In this document: piece after piece, positions 49,891-62,529 of the stretch
How positions within the stretch are numbered: the first letter of the stretch is position 1
How the letters are laid out: each line of letters opens with the position of its first letter
Source: Macrobrachium rosenbergii
Lineage: Eukaryota; Arthropoda; Malacostraca; Decapoda; Palaemonidae
Assembly (NCBI RefSeq): GCF_040412425.1
Contig: NC_089767.1
Location: forward strand, 39,732,009 to 39,796,008
Direction: 5' to 3'
Length of the DNA stretch: 64,000 nucleotides
Program-made: the position numbers and the translations under genes
Notes under the pieces: model-generated
What the model was told of the DNA's origin: nothing
What the model saw: the letters and a program-made list of their open reading frames with translations, nothing else
Database searches by the model: none

Positions 49891-50102
49891 TTCAATGTGT
49901 TCATTTTCGTCTTCATAAGAAATGAGTAGCTTAGCCTTGTAAACAACAGATTTCACTAGATAAATCACTACTATTACCAAGACTATTACCAAGGAATTTG
50001 TGGTAAAACCGGTTACTCCTTAATAAGAGCATGAAAACATCATGTCCTTTCAACTAGGAAACTCCTTTCACCTACTTTTACATTCACAGCTTCCTAGTTC
50101 TT

Positions 50103-50136
<34 letters not shown>

Positions 50137-50997
50137 TTTCTATACCAAAATTAGGCAGTAATTCAAATTTTGGCAACGTTGTCTATTTCCTTTTGCAAGA
50201 CGTCTCACTCAGACACAAAAGGAAATAACTCCAGAAGCTGCCAACTTATAACCAAATGACTGAAAAGTGACGAACTGTCCAAAATCTCTGGTACAATGTA
50301 AACGCTTCGTCCTGAATCACGAGGTGCTTTTAATCCGGAGTTGTACTGAGGTGGTTAAAAACAACTCGAGCAAACAAGCGCTGTTGCGACTGGCTGGCAC
50401 AGAGTTGCTTAGCCAAGAGGGAATCGTTGCTGCTTAGCTTACGCCTGTTAATCCCAGCAACGTGTTTACATTCATTCACTACGGTGAGTTATTTTAGTTG
50501 ATGTTTAGGCGACAATCTGGAGCCAAGGAAATATTTACGGAGGTAGCCAACAGCTGGTAGGATATAAGCCAAGAGGAAACAAGGAGAATGAAGAGGAAGA
50601 GGAAGAAATGGGCTAATGAGAAAAAAAAAGAGTAAAATAAGTAGATAAACAACAACAAACATACGCGGAGAGGGGGAGGGGGCGGATTAATTAAGATGAA
50701 TTGGCAGTTAAAGAGTGAATATATATTAACATGGGACTCAAAAGACAATATAATCTGGATAGAATTGCATAAGGTATTATTAAAATTTAGATTCGCTTAG
50801 AATAATGTCTGAGAATAGAATAAGACGAAGAAAAAAGACTATGGAAATAAGAGAGGTAATAATTATATGAGTGAATGTCAAGCTCTACCAAGGCATAGTG
50901 GGTGACATCCCTGCCAACAAGCTTAGCATGGAGTTCGGAGACAGGTTCTGTAAAGTAATACACTTAAGCGCTCCAAATGATACCTGATTAGCCTAAA
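49891..50997. other. No recognised gene
   Basis: Unique sequence with one poly(A) run. Confidence 0.5.
50105..50134. repeat. Poly(A) run
   Basis: About 30 A residues with no recognisable element upstream. Confidence 0.9.
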
Positions 50998-51000
50998 TGT

Positions 51001-51115
51001 CAGATGTCAGCAACTTAATAGACAGACGTACCACCAAAGGAGAGAACCTTGTAGAAAGTCTTTGGAAAGGGGAATGATTATTAGAAGGATGGTTCCCAAA
51101 GAGGATATTAAGTTA
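51001..51115 (+). pseudogene. Possible decayed BEL/Pao-type retrotransposon fragment
   Basis: From the ATG at 50998 the frame reads MSDVSNLIDRRTTKGENLV, then ESLWKGE, a stop, LLEGW, FPKR and another stop. The spacing NLI-R-T-ENL-LW-G-LLEGW loosely resembles the hinge between RNase H and integrase of BEL/Pao elements (NPADL-SRG...LW--GP-WL). Stops interrupt it and no reverse transcriptase motif was seen nearby. The match is from memory and weak. Downstream 51116-51660 has short open frames (for example 51158-51406, 82 codons) with no recognisable domain. Confidence 0.2.
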
Positions 51116-51406
51116 AGCTCAAGAGCGCGGACTTACCATGTATCGTCTTAGAATGAAGTGCCTTTGGAAGCCCAAGTAAACAACTTACATCTGATTGCAA
51201 GAGAGCCCAAGGCCACATGTCTTCCCCCACCGTACGAACTTCAAGGCAGTGAGGTCACACCCTGTGACCTGCGTCGACCAAACAATGAAAAGAACTTGGA
51301 CCCAACCAAAAGCTCTCCATCCAGTGGGCTTAATCTGTTAAATATTCCTGTCAAACATCATGCTGCCATAAATGAAGTTCCTTTTGCAATCAAAGCAGCC
51401 CTCTAG

Positions 51407-52146
51407 GGAAGAAAATGGCTTCGAGTCCATCTTCTAACAAGACATTGTGTCCACCCACTCCCAGGGGTTTCCAAGGAGTTCCGAGGGAAAACTCCTGAGA
51501 CGGGACAACGGTGGGGAGCACAGGCGAAGCTCGTACCTTCTCCAGTGGGCACCCGCATCTTCATTCATGGACCAGTGGCGTCGTATCTCTCTGTGGCATT
51601 CACAAAGACAAATACCTGAAATTCTGATCTCAGGGCCAGAAATACTGTAAAAGGTGCAAGAGATGCCAAATATAAAATAAGAGAAAAAATATATAACTTT
51701 CATTTGTTCGTTGTAATCTGATCAATATCTTGAAGTAACGAACATACTCAAATAGCCAAACCAATATCAGAGTACTATACCGTTTGATCTGATTATTCTG
51801 ACACTTCACAAAATCAGTGCAAAGGAAAAGGAAGGGGTACTGAAAGCCCTGTGCTCTAGATTAAGTGCAGAACTCCAGCTCAGTAGCCTAGAGAGAACTA
51901 TGCCAAAGAATACAGAAAATATAACACGAGTTGTTCTGGCTTTCGTCTTTTGTTTAATTCGCTATTGTTGCACAGATTGTTGATATCTGGGGTGGACCTG
52001 GTGCCAAAGCTACAGTGTTAAAGCTAGCCAACCTTTACACAAAGAGCCATTTTCACCCTCTTGACTTGCTTTATTGAAGTGCAACTGCATCAGAACGCCA
52101 GGACATAAACTAAAATTTTTTCTCACAGTGGAATCTGCATTCCATG

Positions 52147-52147
<1 letters not shown>
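51407..52147. other. No recognised gene
   Basis: Overlapping 67- and 89-codon frames on opposite strands (51434-51703) match nothing I know. Confidence 0.45.

Positions 52148-52226
<79 letters not shown>
52148..52226. repeat. (AT)n microsatellite
   Basis: About 39 units, abutting the 850-bp palindrome. Confidence 0.95.
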
Positions 52227-52228
<2 letters not shown>

Positions 52229-52230
<2 letters not shown>

Positions 52231-53075
52231 GGACCATGATACGTATTCATCTCTATATTCTTTATTTCAACGTTTCGTAATAAAATATATTTATTACATC
52301 ATCAGGAATCTGTTAAATAATGAATAAAATTACTTTAAAAATTGCTCTTAAAATCAATAAAATCCATAAAATACTTCACAGTTAAAATACAAGATAAAAA
52401 AACGAAAAAAACAAACAAAAAAACAAACAAAAAACATAAAAGCAAAATCAAAGACCGCTCTAAAAGCAACCTTATACCAATGAACAGAAGACAGAATGCA
52501 TAAAAACGACTGTTTAACTCACTGTAAGCTGAGTGGAGGACCGAAAAAATCTGGTATTTAACTGGGGAACCAGTTGTTTAATAAATAATGATTCCAGGAA
52601 AAGACAGTTATACTTTATGCATTAGTTGTTTGGCCTCTGATACAACAAATCGTTTCTATCAATATATGTTTTACAAAAATTTTCCTAAATGGTTTCTTAT
52701 TGATATTGACCAGAAACGATTTCTGTATCAACTTTAGGCCAAACAAAAATTAAACTTTAAACTGATCCTGGAATCATTATTTATTAAACAACTGGTTCCC
52801 AGTTAAATACCCAGACACTCCTAGAAATCTTCCTAAATCATTTAAAATAATTATTATGCATTCTGTCAATGACAAGAGAATAAAAGTTTGGAAGAGGTGT
52901 CTTTGACTTTGCTTTTGTCTTTTTTTTTTTTTTTTTTCGTTTTTATCTTGTATTTTAACTGTAATGGCTTTATTTTATTGATTTTAAACACCTTTTAAAT
53001 CGTTTTATTCGTACCCACAGAATCTGATTTAAATTTTATTGTTGGAAATAAAGATTATGGGTTTCCATGGTCCAC
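52229..53075. repeat. Large imperfect palindrome, about 850 bp
   Basis: Arms meet near 52680. Matching pairs from outside in: GGACCATG (52231) with CATGGTCC (53066 region); CTTTATTTCAAC with GTTGGAAATAAAG; TTAAAATCAATAAAA with TTTTATTGATTTTAA; CAGTTAAAATACAAGATAAA with TTTATCTTGTATTTTAACTG; AAAGCAAAATCAAAGA with TCTTTGACTTTGCTTTT; ACTGGGGAACCAGTTGTTTA with its complement near 52785. An (AT)n array abuts the left end. Segments such as TTACGAAACG and CATCATCAGGA near the left end recall 3' regions of some retroelements, from memory only. Confidence 0.75.
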
Positions 53076-53454
53076 CTTGGCGCCTAATTGAAATATATAA
53101 TATATATATATATATATACATCACTGTTTATTTTACTCCTATATTTAGAATTTTTTTATGATGAACAAAAGGAATTTCATGGAATTTATACAAGAATTCC
53201 CATATATGGGAAGCATTATCAGTCTAAAGTCATTGCTTAATAAATCACTGTTATTTTACGATGAAGAAAAGGAATTTCATAAGAATTATCTAAAAGCTAC
53301 ATTCCACAATGAACAGAGCGAACTGAACATAAGTTTTATACGACTGGCATCATGACTGTAAGGAGAGTTGCTTTTTGTCACCGAAAAAAAAAAGTGGTTC
53401 CACTCCCTATTGCTATTGCGTGTAAGAATGTTCCCTCTGCACGAACTTTACCAA

Positions 53455-53855
53455 AAAGACAAACTTAAACTTTAAACTGATCTACGAAGTACTCAGGTAT
53501 CTTCTTAACAAACCTCGCTATCATTCTGCTACGCAGACACTCATAGAAATCTTCCTAAATCATTTGAAAATAATTATCATCATCAGACCAGTGACAAGAG
53601 AAGAAAAAAGTTTGGAAGAGATGGGAAAAAAAGTTTGGAAGAGATGGGAAAAAAAGTTTGGAAGAGATGGGAAAGCAAGACTTCTATATCTTAACGATGG
53701 GACGTTGGTGTTTTTTACCTTTATTTATGACCTTAATGGCTTTATTTTATTGTTTTTATAACACCTTTTATTATCGTCAGTGACGTACCCACTGTAATCT
53801 GATTTAAATTTTATTGTTATAGTGACCACCTGATTATGGGTCTCCACAGAAGGTT
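53455..53855. repeat. Direct second copy of the palindrome's right arm
   Basis: Shares in order TTAAACTTTAAACTGATC, CAGACACTC, TAGAAATCTTCCTAAATCAT, AATAATTAT, GTGACAAGAGAA, AAAGTTTGGAAGAG, AATGGCTTTATTTTATTG, ACACCTTTTA, AATCTGATTTAAATTTTATT and TGATTATGGGT with 52740-53075. Contains a small internal triplication of AAAAGTTTGGAAGAGATGGG (53609-53672). Confidence 0.7.
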
Positions 53856-53999
53856 GGCGGCTGTTGAAAATACACAAGTGTTGTTGTTTATATTGTTCCT
53901 TCCTTTATTTTGTCCTACTATTTACGTTTTCCCTTTTTCCTGGACTGTTATTTGTGTTGAGTTTTTACCACTGTCTATGTCAGGATTATTAGTGTCATT

Positions 54000-54925
54000 G
54001 CTATCACTAATACTGTTATTTTGGTCTTACAGCATTATTCTTATTATCATAACTATTACTATTACTGTTATTTTGGTCTTACAACATTATTCTTATTATC
54101 ATCACTATTACTATTACTGTTGTCTTGGTCTTACATAATTCTTACTATCATCACTATTACTATTACTGTTATTCTGGTCTTACAAAATCATTCTTATTAT
54201 TATCACTATTACTATAACTGTTATTTTGGTCTTACAAAATCATTCTTATTATCATCACTATTACTATTACTGCTATTTTGGTCTTACAACATTATTCTTA
54301 TCATCACTATTACTATTACTGTTATTCTGGTCTTACAAAATCATTCTTATCATCACTATTACTATTACTGTTATTTTGGTCTTACAACATTATTCTTATT
54401 ATCATCACTATTATTATTACCGTTATTTTGGTCTTACAACATTATTCTTATCATCACTATTACTATTACTGTTATTCTGGTCTTACAAAATCATTCTTAT
54501 TATCATCACTATTACTATTACTGTTATTTTGGTCTTACAACATAGTTCTTATTAGCATCACTATTACTATTCCTGTTGTTTTGGTCTTACAACATAGTTC
54601 TTATTATCATCACTATTACTATTACTGTTATTTTGGTCTTACATAATTCTTACTATCATCACTATTACTATTCCTGTTATTTTGGTCTTACAAAATTATT
54701 CTTATTATCATCACTATTACTATTACTGTTATTTTGGTCTTACAAAATCATTCTTATTATCATCACTATTACTGTTACTGTTATTTTGGTCTTACAAAAT
54801 TAATCTTATTGTCATCACTATTAGTATTACTGTTATTTTGGTCTTACAAAATTAAACTTATTATCATCACTATTAGTATTACTGTTATTTTGGTCTTACA
54901 AAATTATTCTTATTGTCATGATCTT
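54000..54925. repeat. 52-bp minisatellite
   Basis: About 18 units of GGTCTTACAAAATCATTCTT, ATTATCATCACTATTACTAT, TACTGTTATTTT. Several units have a 6-bp-shorter CTTATCATC form; both forms recur in blocks. Open frames of up to 174 codons across it are artefacts of the unit. Confidence 0.85.
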
Positions 54926-55133
54926 AATATCAAGTATTAGAGAGCTTCTTGAATTTCTATCTGACTGTGAATACTATTCAATAACGTCGGCTAAACCGAC
55001 TGATATCGCTTATTATGAATTAACAACATTCGTTATTAACATTGTTATCATAATCAACAATGCTACAAATGTAATTGCTCAATCTTTTTTTATCTAAATT
55101 TATTTTGTAGTGTCGCTTTCGGATCTTGAGCTA

Positions 55134-55205
<72 letters not shown>

Positions 55206-55336
55206 GCTATGATTATTATTATCTTAATTATTGTTTTTTCGAAAATAGATACTGAAGAAAATCGTAATAAGTATGGGCTTCTATAGGGACTTTTGGAGCC
55301 CTGTACATTTGGGCAGACTCTACAGGTTTTTCTACA

Positions 55337-55387
<51 letters not shown>

Positions 55388-55530
55388 TATTATTATTATT
55401 ATTATTATTATTACGTTACTCTTTCCGAAAACCGAAATTGAAAACATGTCACATACTGTGGATGGCTTCCTACGGGAACCTCTGGAGTCCTGTACATTTC
55501 TATAGGACAGTCTCTACAAGCTTTTCTACA

Positions 55531-55588
<58 letters not shown>

Positions 55589-55735
55589 CAAATTCTACGC
55601 TACCACTACTATCAATCATCAACTCGTTACTCTCTGAAAACCGAAATTGAAAAAGAAGGATTTCTAAAGTGACTTTCGAAGTCCTGTACATTCCTACAGG
55701 ACAGCCTCTACGGACAGCTCTACAAAAGACGAACA
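55134..55735. repeat. Three-unit repeat with (AAT)n in each unit
   Basis: Three diverged copies of GAAAACCGAAATTGAAAA, TTCTATAGGGACTT, GGAGCCCTGTACATT, CTACAGGTTTTTCTACAA, the first two ending in (AAT)n runs (55334-55386, 55530-55586); a further (AAT)n lies at 55135-55198. Confidence 0.75.
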
Positions 55736-55818
55736 AAGAAGAGCAGAAGGCTAAGACGAAGGCGATGGAAGGTCAGAGGCTAGCTTCTGGCGCCTCTGGG
55801 CTGATCGTAAATTTTCAA

Positions 55819-55824
<6 letters not shown>

Positions 55825-55866
<42 letters not shown>
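55825..55866. repeat. (TC)n microsatellite
   Basis: About 20 units. Confidence 0.95.
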
Positions 55867-55869
<3 letters not shown>

Positions 55870-55939
55870 GGTTTTCAACAGTCAAAATGACAATGGTTCT
55901 TTTTCACGACATCAAAGGGTGCTGAGTAGTCAAGTATAT

Positions 55940-55943
55940 AATA

Positions 55944-56008
<65 letters not shown>

Positions 56009-56070
56009 TTCATCATCATCATCATCATCATCAAAGAAGAAGAAGAAGAAGAAGAAGAAGAAGAAGAAGA
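55940..56070. repeat. Compound trinucleotide (AAT)n-(CAT)n-(GAA)n
   Basis: Three different triplet arrays back to back: (AAT)n to 56008, (CAT)n to 56033, (GAA)n to 56070. Confidence 0.85.
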
Positions 56071-57117
56071 AATTACGATATATATCTTTGAATGTTTTTT
56101 TTTTTTTTTTTTACACAACAAGGTATTCAATGCGTAATGAAAGCTACGCATAGAATTGCCGTCGTCCATCCCGGGCCAGCTCTAAAACCGTCTTGGCCCT
56201 AATATAAATATTTTATCATGAAGGTACAGTATCTTGATTCGTGATTCGGGACGGTACTTTGCGTCCTTGGGGACGGGCATTGCCGTCTCGACCCTCTCTT
56301 GTAATACTGTCACTTTAACATTGAAGATACAGTAGTAATAACGTCATTGTATTGCTGCTGTATTATAATTTTTCCCATAGGTCTGTTTTAGCTGATTTGC
56401 TCCATATTTGTTTCCTTAACCTTTGCACTGAGAAGAATAAACATACGTTGCTATTTTGATCCCAAACAGTGAAATGAATGGACACTTTATGCAAACATCT
56501 CTACCCAGCATCAGAATTTGTGGAGCCGATGACATGTTCAAAGGCAGTCACGGTATCTTCAACACGAGTAATTAAAATTCAGTTGCACTGATGTAGACAT
56601 TGATTTAGGGAAAGTTTGCCAAGAGACTACGGTTGCCCAATTAAGAACCCAGCTCTAAGGATGATCTATGAAGCCAACGACCCAAGCTGCGTAGGCTATG
56701 GTCTTAAAACCCAAATTTTGTGACGAAGTCCCTCCCAGGCAACAAGGAGTAAAATCCCAGCTCATTTAAGGCCTTCCGTAGCAACACTGAGTAAAGCACA
56801 GGGAGACTTAGAAACGATGCCCGTGGTGATGATAATGACTTCAATAAGCATTTCAGTGGACACAAAACATTTACAAACAACGCATACTACGAAGAAAACC
56901 GGGTACTGCAATGCACCCGAAATCGACAATTAAACTGAGCTAGGACTCGACTAAGGAGAAACAAAAGCGCATCTTAAAGAGCAATAAAAGACAGCTTCAC
57001 CACAACACACCTTTTTTTTTCACGTCTGTGTACCTCAAGAGAGAAGGCGCAGGTCAGGACAAATCTTAGGAATTATCGACGGCTTGCACCTAGCTGTGAC
57101 GATCTTGTACTCCAAGA
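56071..57117. other. No feature seen
   Basis: Unique sequence without recognisable exon. Confidence 0.5.
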
Positions 57118-57121
57118 GAAA

Positions 57122-57156
<35 letters not shown>

Positions 57157-57184
57157 ATATGTGTGTATATATATGTGTGTGTGT
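57118..57184. repeat. (AAAT)n then (GT)n
   Basis: (AAAT)10 at 57119-57158 followed by short GT and AT runs. Confidence 0.9.
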
Positions 57185-57282
57185 GACGAGATTGTCGATT
57201 TAATTAGTCAGGATGATTCCTATAGATACTTCGTTTGTATTTGTAGCATTCAAGATTTTTTCTGTCGAAAACCTGACTAACC

Positions 57283-57339
<57 letters not shown>

Positions 57340-57354
57340 GGATACATGTACATC

Positions 57355-57415
<61 letters not shown>

Positions 57416-57430
57416 ATATATATATAATAA

Positions 57431-57473
<43 letters not shown>

Positions 57474-57504
57474 CATACAGGTATATATAAATAAATAAAT
57501 ATAT

Positions 57505-57571
<67 letters not shown>

Positions 57572-57600
57572 AAGATCCATGAGAGAGAGTACATGTATCC

Positions 57601-57658
<58 letters not shown>
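57283..57658. repeat. Palindromic compound microsatellite
   Basis: Order: (TC)n, ATGGATACATGTACATCTC, (TATC)n, (TA)n, spacer, (TA)n, (GATA)n, AAAGATCCATGAGAGAGAGTAC, ATGTATCCAT, (GA)n. Both halves are complementary, including the unique ATGGATACATGTAC block, so the whole 375 bp is a foldback rather than independent arrays. Confidence 0.8.
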
Positions 57659-57660
<2 letters not shown>

Positions 57661-57963
57661 AAACTGGAGACCAGGATCTCGACAACCCCACCAAACACCT
57701 GTCACTTTGTCATTCTGACACCTGATACACCGCAAAATATGACAAATGTGTTGAATAGCTCTCATCCCTCATCCGGTTCGCTGAATGAATTACGGACTTA
57801 AAGGGACGGGGATCCATTATTCATGGTGGACGTAAGTCTGATGTTCATGTTGGTCCCATGGAACAGAGACTAGAGTCCTCTGGCGGAGTGGACGCGCAAC
57901 TTACGTAAGGTACGGTGGATACGTTGACGCGTAAACATTGAAAGTTGATTTATGTCACCATAA

Positions 57964-57966
<3 letters not shown>

Positions 57967-58009
<43 letters not shown>

Positions 58010-58027
58010 TGTCTTCACAGTGACAGA

Positions 58028-58070
<43 letters not shown>

Positions 58071-58223
58071 TTTTAGCTGTTTCCACGGCATTTAATTTAC
58101 ACAGTCTTTCCTATTCTTCTTATATCTTTTTTTCCTCAGCCTCAGGAAAAAAATATAAGAAGAAGAATAGAGAAAACTGTCCTCAGAGAAGGTGTCCTCC
58201 TCCTCCTCCTCCTCCTCCTCCTC

Positions 58224-58280
<57 letters not shown>
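57967..58280. repeat. (TC)n, (AAT)n, (CCT)n-(AAT)n arrays
   Basis: (TC)n 57967-58008; (AAT)n 58030-58067; (CCT)n 58196-58223; (AAT)n 58224-58280. An 11-bp inverted pair (TTCTTCTTATA / TATAAGAAGAA) lies at 58113-58168. Confidence 0.9.
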
Positions 58281-58281
<1 letters not shown>

Positions 58282-58805
58282 CCTTTATTTCGGCTCCCGA
58301 CCTTGAAATATATGACAACTTCAAAAAAAAAAGAAAAAGCTTCTAATCATTACAGATCTCGATGCCTCCACCATACCAAACAGCACCAAATATTCCTTCT
58401 ATGAACACAAAAGTCCCAGAGAGATTAGGAGATCTCATGACGGCATCAAACGTCGCCGGCAGGATGCTTCTAAGGATTCACACAAGGGCAAAGGATAATA
58501 GACACAGATGTAAAATATTACCGCATGATCATAACCCACGTAATTTATGTGTGTTCCTAAACGGTAGCATTCTTATCTCTCTGAATCAGCTAAGATATTA
58601 GCTTTACTTGTACTGTTCTTTGTTTTTTGCGTTGATTCGCTATAATTTAATAGGTTTTGTCTGTTCTTCGTTATAATTTTTTTTTTTTATCAGGGAACTG
58701 GATGAATACGAGACCTCTTGACCTTAGGTCATGGATCATAACAGTGAATCTTTACAAAGAGAATAAGGAAATCCTGAATGATTACATAAAAGTATTTTGG
58801 AAGTG

Positions 58806-58806
<1 letters not shown>
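58281..58806. other. No recognised gene
   Basis: A 79-codon plus frame (58362-58601) begins MPPPYQTAPNIPSMNTKVPE; no known motif. Confidence 0.4.
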
Positions 58807-58856
<50 letters not shown>

Positions 58857-58994
58857 TGCTGGGTATCCCTAGAGTTCTTGTTATAATTATAATAATAAAT
58901 ATAATAATAACAATAATAATAAAATAATAATTATTAGTATTATTATTATTGCTGGGTATCCTATTATAACAATTCCATGGATACCCAGTTGTTC

Positions 58995-59049
<55 letters not shown>

Positions 59050-59065
59050 TTATCATTATTATTAT
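58807..59065. repeat. (ATT)n/(AAT)n foldback around GGGTATCC pairs
   Basis: TTATTATTGCTGGGTATCC occurs at 58846 and 58950, and GGATACCCAG with flanking (AAT)n at 58978 onward; (ATT)n returns at 59026. Complementary runs can pair over about 200 bp. Confidence 0.55.
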
Positions 59066-59270
59066 TGCTAGATTAAAATCAAATTTTTATTGGGGAAAAA
59101 GCCTAAGCAATTTCATCACCTGGTGATCACCTGTTTTCAAATTAGCAACATAAAAGGTACCGATAACACGCCGGCAATATATCTCTGGATGCGTTTCAAA
59201 ACAGCTTTAAGTAGCATCATCACATTAATTTTCTCTCCTATTAATAATGATAAGAAATATATATATCCTT

Positions 59271-59273
<3 letters not shown>

Positions 59274-59348
<75 letters not shown>

Positions 59349-59352
59349 TTTT
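59274..59352. repeat. (AT)n then T run
   Basis: (AT)n 59276-59340 followed by 12 T. Confidence 0.95.
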
Positions 59353-59399
59353 GAAAACATAATAATAAAAACAGAAAAATATGATTTCTATAAGTAAAT

Positions 59400-59625
59400 G
59401 AATTTTGCATATTTCAGCCCACGAAATAAACGGCGAAAACCACTAACCGAAAACCCCGGGGGTCGAACTCGGCTTACCAAATTTAGTGATGCCCCAGGGG
59501 GTCTCCCAAGACCCGGCCGCCCCCTGCACGCGAAACACACCTTTACGGCAGGACCCAAAAGCGTCGATAATCGCGCGCCACGAAAACCTATATTCCTCAA
59601 GTCAGGTTCATCCCATACCGACTGG

Positions 59626-59666
<41 letters not shown>

Positions 59667-59975
59667 AGAGGCCGTGGGCGGGCGAGCCAATCTGGACCTT
59701 ACGGGGCGGCCGTAAGGGCGTTTTTGGCCCGTTTTATGGAAATCTGATGAGCGAACACGCCCATTAAACAACGCGGTTCAGCGGGCGTGAAATCACCCGT
59801 GAAATTGCCAGCGACAGGTTCTCGCTACTTGTGAATGCAGACTTGCTTGTTTGTGCTTCCTTGTAGTAACCTGGAGTGATTTGCCGGAACGGCGAGCCGT
59901 GGAAGCGCTGACGTGATATATGTACCCGTTCCGGCAGGCTTCCCGTAGGAAGTAGGCCGTGTGAATTTCATACAC
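59400..59975. other. GC- and CpG-rich block, unassigned
   Basis: Markedly GC-rich with many CpGs, split by a (TC)n at 59631-59666. Contains a stem CCTTAC-GGGGCGGCC-GTAAGG (59696-59716). Short frames on both strands (up to 93 codons) have no recognisable domain. Could be a promoter or CpG-rich non-coding exon. Confidence 0.3.
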
Positions 59976-59984
59976 GTCATCTTT

Positions 59985-60012
59985 CCACCCGCGTATTAGA
60001 GCTGCTTGTCTC

Positions 60013-60052
<40 letters not shown>

Positions 60053-60093
60053 TCAAGTCATCTTTCGACACACGTATTAGAGCTGCCTATTTC

Positions 60094-60158
<65 letters not shown>

Positions 60159-60201
60159 GTTCACGTCATCTTTCGACCCACGTATTACAGCTGCCTATTT
60201 C

Positions 60202-60274
<73 letters not shown>

Positions 60275-60315
60275 TCAAGTCATCTTTCGACACACGTATT
60301 AGAACTGCCTATTTC

Positions 60316-60382
<67 letters not shown>

Positions 60383-60426
60383 AGTTCACTTCATCTTTCC
60401 ACCCACGTATTATGGCTGCTTGTTTC

Positions 60427-60480
<54 letters not shown>
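59985..60480. repeat. Compound satellite: 60-bp unit plus (AAT)n, six copies
   Basis: Units of TTCAAGTCATCTTTCGACAC, ACGTATTAGAGCTGCCTATT, TCT followed by (AAT)n of differing length. Unit boundary and microsatellite have been amplified together. Confidence 0.85.
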
Positions 60481-60482
<2 letters not shown>

Positions 60483-62529
60483 CTTTAAAATGGACAAAAA
60501 TGTACCAATGTACATTTGTACATTTATTACTAAATGTACAATTACATTTAATAATAAAACTACAGAGAGCTTTCGAGAATCTGTATGATACTGAAAATGA
60601 AAATAGTACTGACTCTCCAAACCTTTTCATCTAAGCAAAACATGGAACCTCTCGTGAACTGGTTCGAATCCTGCAATGGAAGGCAAAACTTTCTTCGCTG
60701 TTTTCCCATCAGGATATATACTTGGAGAGATAAAAGTGTCCTGAACATGTGAGTAGTAGTCGAGACGGTTAAAAGGTGATCGTAGCCATTTTGATGAAAC
60801 CCCCTATACACATACACACAAACACAAACATACGCACACAGACACACAAACACAATGCAGTATTCCTTTCAATTTGCATGCATTCTTGCGTTTCCAGGAT
60901 GTGGAGGCACCTCCTTTTCAATACATCTTTCGCAACATCTGCCTAACATTTTCAACATCTCCTTCCTCCTACAAATTCTAAATCATACTTCCATCCGCTA
61001 ACCCTTTTTTTTTTTAACCATTCTACGTATCTCCATATTTCTAACCTCGTCCATTCTTTTCACCCTGCCCAAACTATACTTTCTTTTTAGAAAATTTCTA
61101 ATGCATTCGAACACAGTTAATCTTGACTGCAAGCCAAGTCTAATTGTACGAATTTTTACTGTAGTTACTCGAAATAATAATGAAATAACTGGTTTTAACA
61201 TCAAACTAACACGAAAGACCAGTCCCCAGTTGAAAGTTCTGTGCAAAGCGAGAATAAAATTAATTTCTGACACCAGTCACTAAAACCGGCAAATAATCAT
61301 TCCTGAGAACCAACCTGAATAGCTGACTTAAAACTGAAAAACAAAAATACATATAGGATAATGAAAAGCAATTCCTTGTTGCAGAATTTACAACAGGAAG
61401 GCAACAAAATCCGTTAATTATCACTTGAAAAATAAACACACACAAACGCATATAATTCAGGAAGAGAATTCTCGCTACAATACAAGAGAAACTGTTAAAT
61501 GCCCAGACAAGAATGATGCACTTGCAGATCGACTAGAAACTTCCTCAACTTCGCGGGGGAGGGGGAGAGAGTGAATCTACTTGAGTTCGAAGTTTCTCTG
61601 CATAAAATGAGCCTGCCAGCAAGACTATATTATTCCTCTGGCACGGGCTCAAAGGAGAAGAGATACAAGATCCGTCAACTTCTGGTCGACAGCTTAAGTG
61701 TTTACACGCATTATCCGCTTACTTTGTGATTTACCAGAAGAAACGATATTTCTCTTTATGCCACGGTTGCACAGAGCTCAAAATCCCGAGATCGCTAATG
61801 CCTACGGCCTGGCAAGCAGAATTTTAAATGAATCTGAAGAATTTGTGAATATGTCTGCTTGTGTTTCTCAATTTTTTTGTTACAGCTTTACACGAAAAAC
61901 AACATTTAATCGTGAAAACGCACATTAAAGTCCGTATAATGTGATGCTTTCAGTTTTTGCTTCACACATTCCTGAAAACATTTTTTTATACTGAGAGGAA
62001 TAAATACACTTGGGATAAATAGCAAATAGGATACTTTAGTAAAATACTTTTGAATTCTTCTCTGTATGAGAGATTTAAACATCAAAGCTGACGCATTAAC
62101 ACCAGACCGAAATGCAAACTATGAATATGAGAAAACAGGAAAACAATAATTAAACGAACTACGACATATAGAAGAAGCTACGCTCAGAAACATTCAGCAA
62201 ATATAGAACACTTTACTACGGAGACTGCTATAGATTCAGATATAGCAATGCAGCTGGGACTGAAGAGATATTGCAATATTATCACGGGCATAAACTGTTC
62301 GGGAAAAAAAAAAAAAAGTAGAAGAGCGCTCTCTTGACGTCAACACAACTGATTGTTCGATTATAAGTTTCTGGCATCACATACCAGATTCACTGATGCC
62401 AGAGTTTTTTTTTTTTTTTTTTCAGGGGAGTGGAATCACGGTAATAATTTTCTGACAGCGTAGGTAAGAGTGAATTTGTGTTTACCTACACATCTTATTT
62501 CCATTTTACAAGTTCCTTGTAAAATATGT
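60481..62529. other. No recognised gene
   Basis: Minus strand 61100-61000 reads YSLGRVKRMDEVRNMEIRRM, faintly like the C-terminal tail of a LINE reverse transcriptase; not enough to call. The rest is unique. Confidence 0.35.

Noticed and set aside
54021..54545. 174-codon Tyr/Leu-rich frame, membrane-like
   Set aside because: It is the 52-bp minisatellite read through; all three forward frames are open by the same repeat.
60998..61273. Possible LINE reverse-transcriptase tail (VKRMDEVRNMEIRRM)
   Set aside because: Resemblance is short and generic, no upstream RT motifs.
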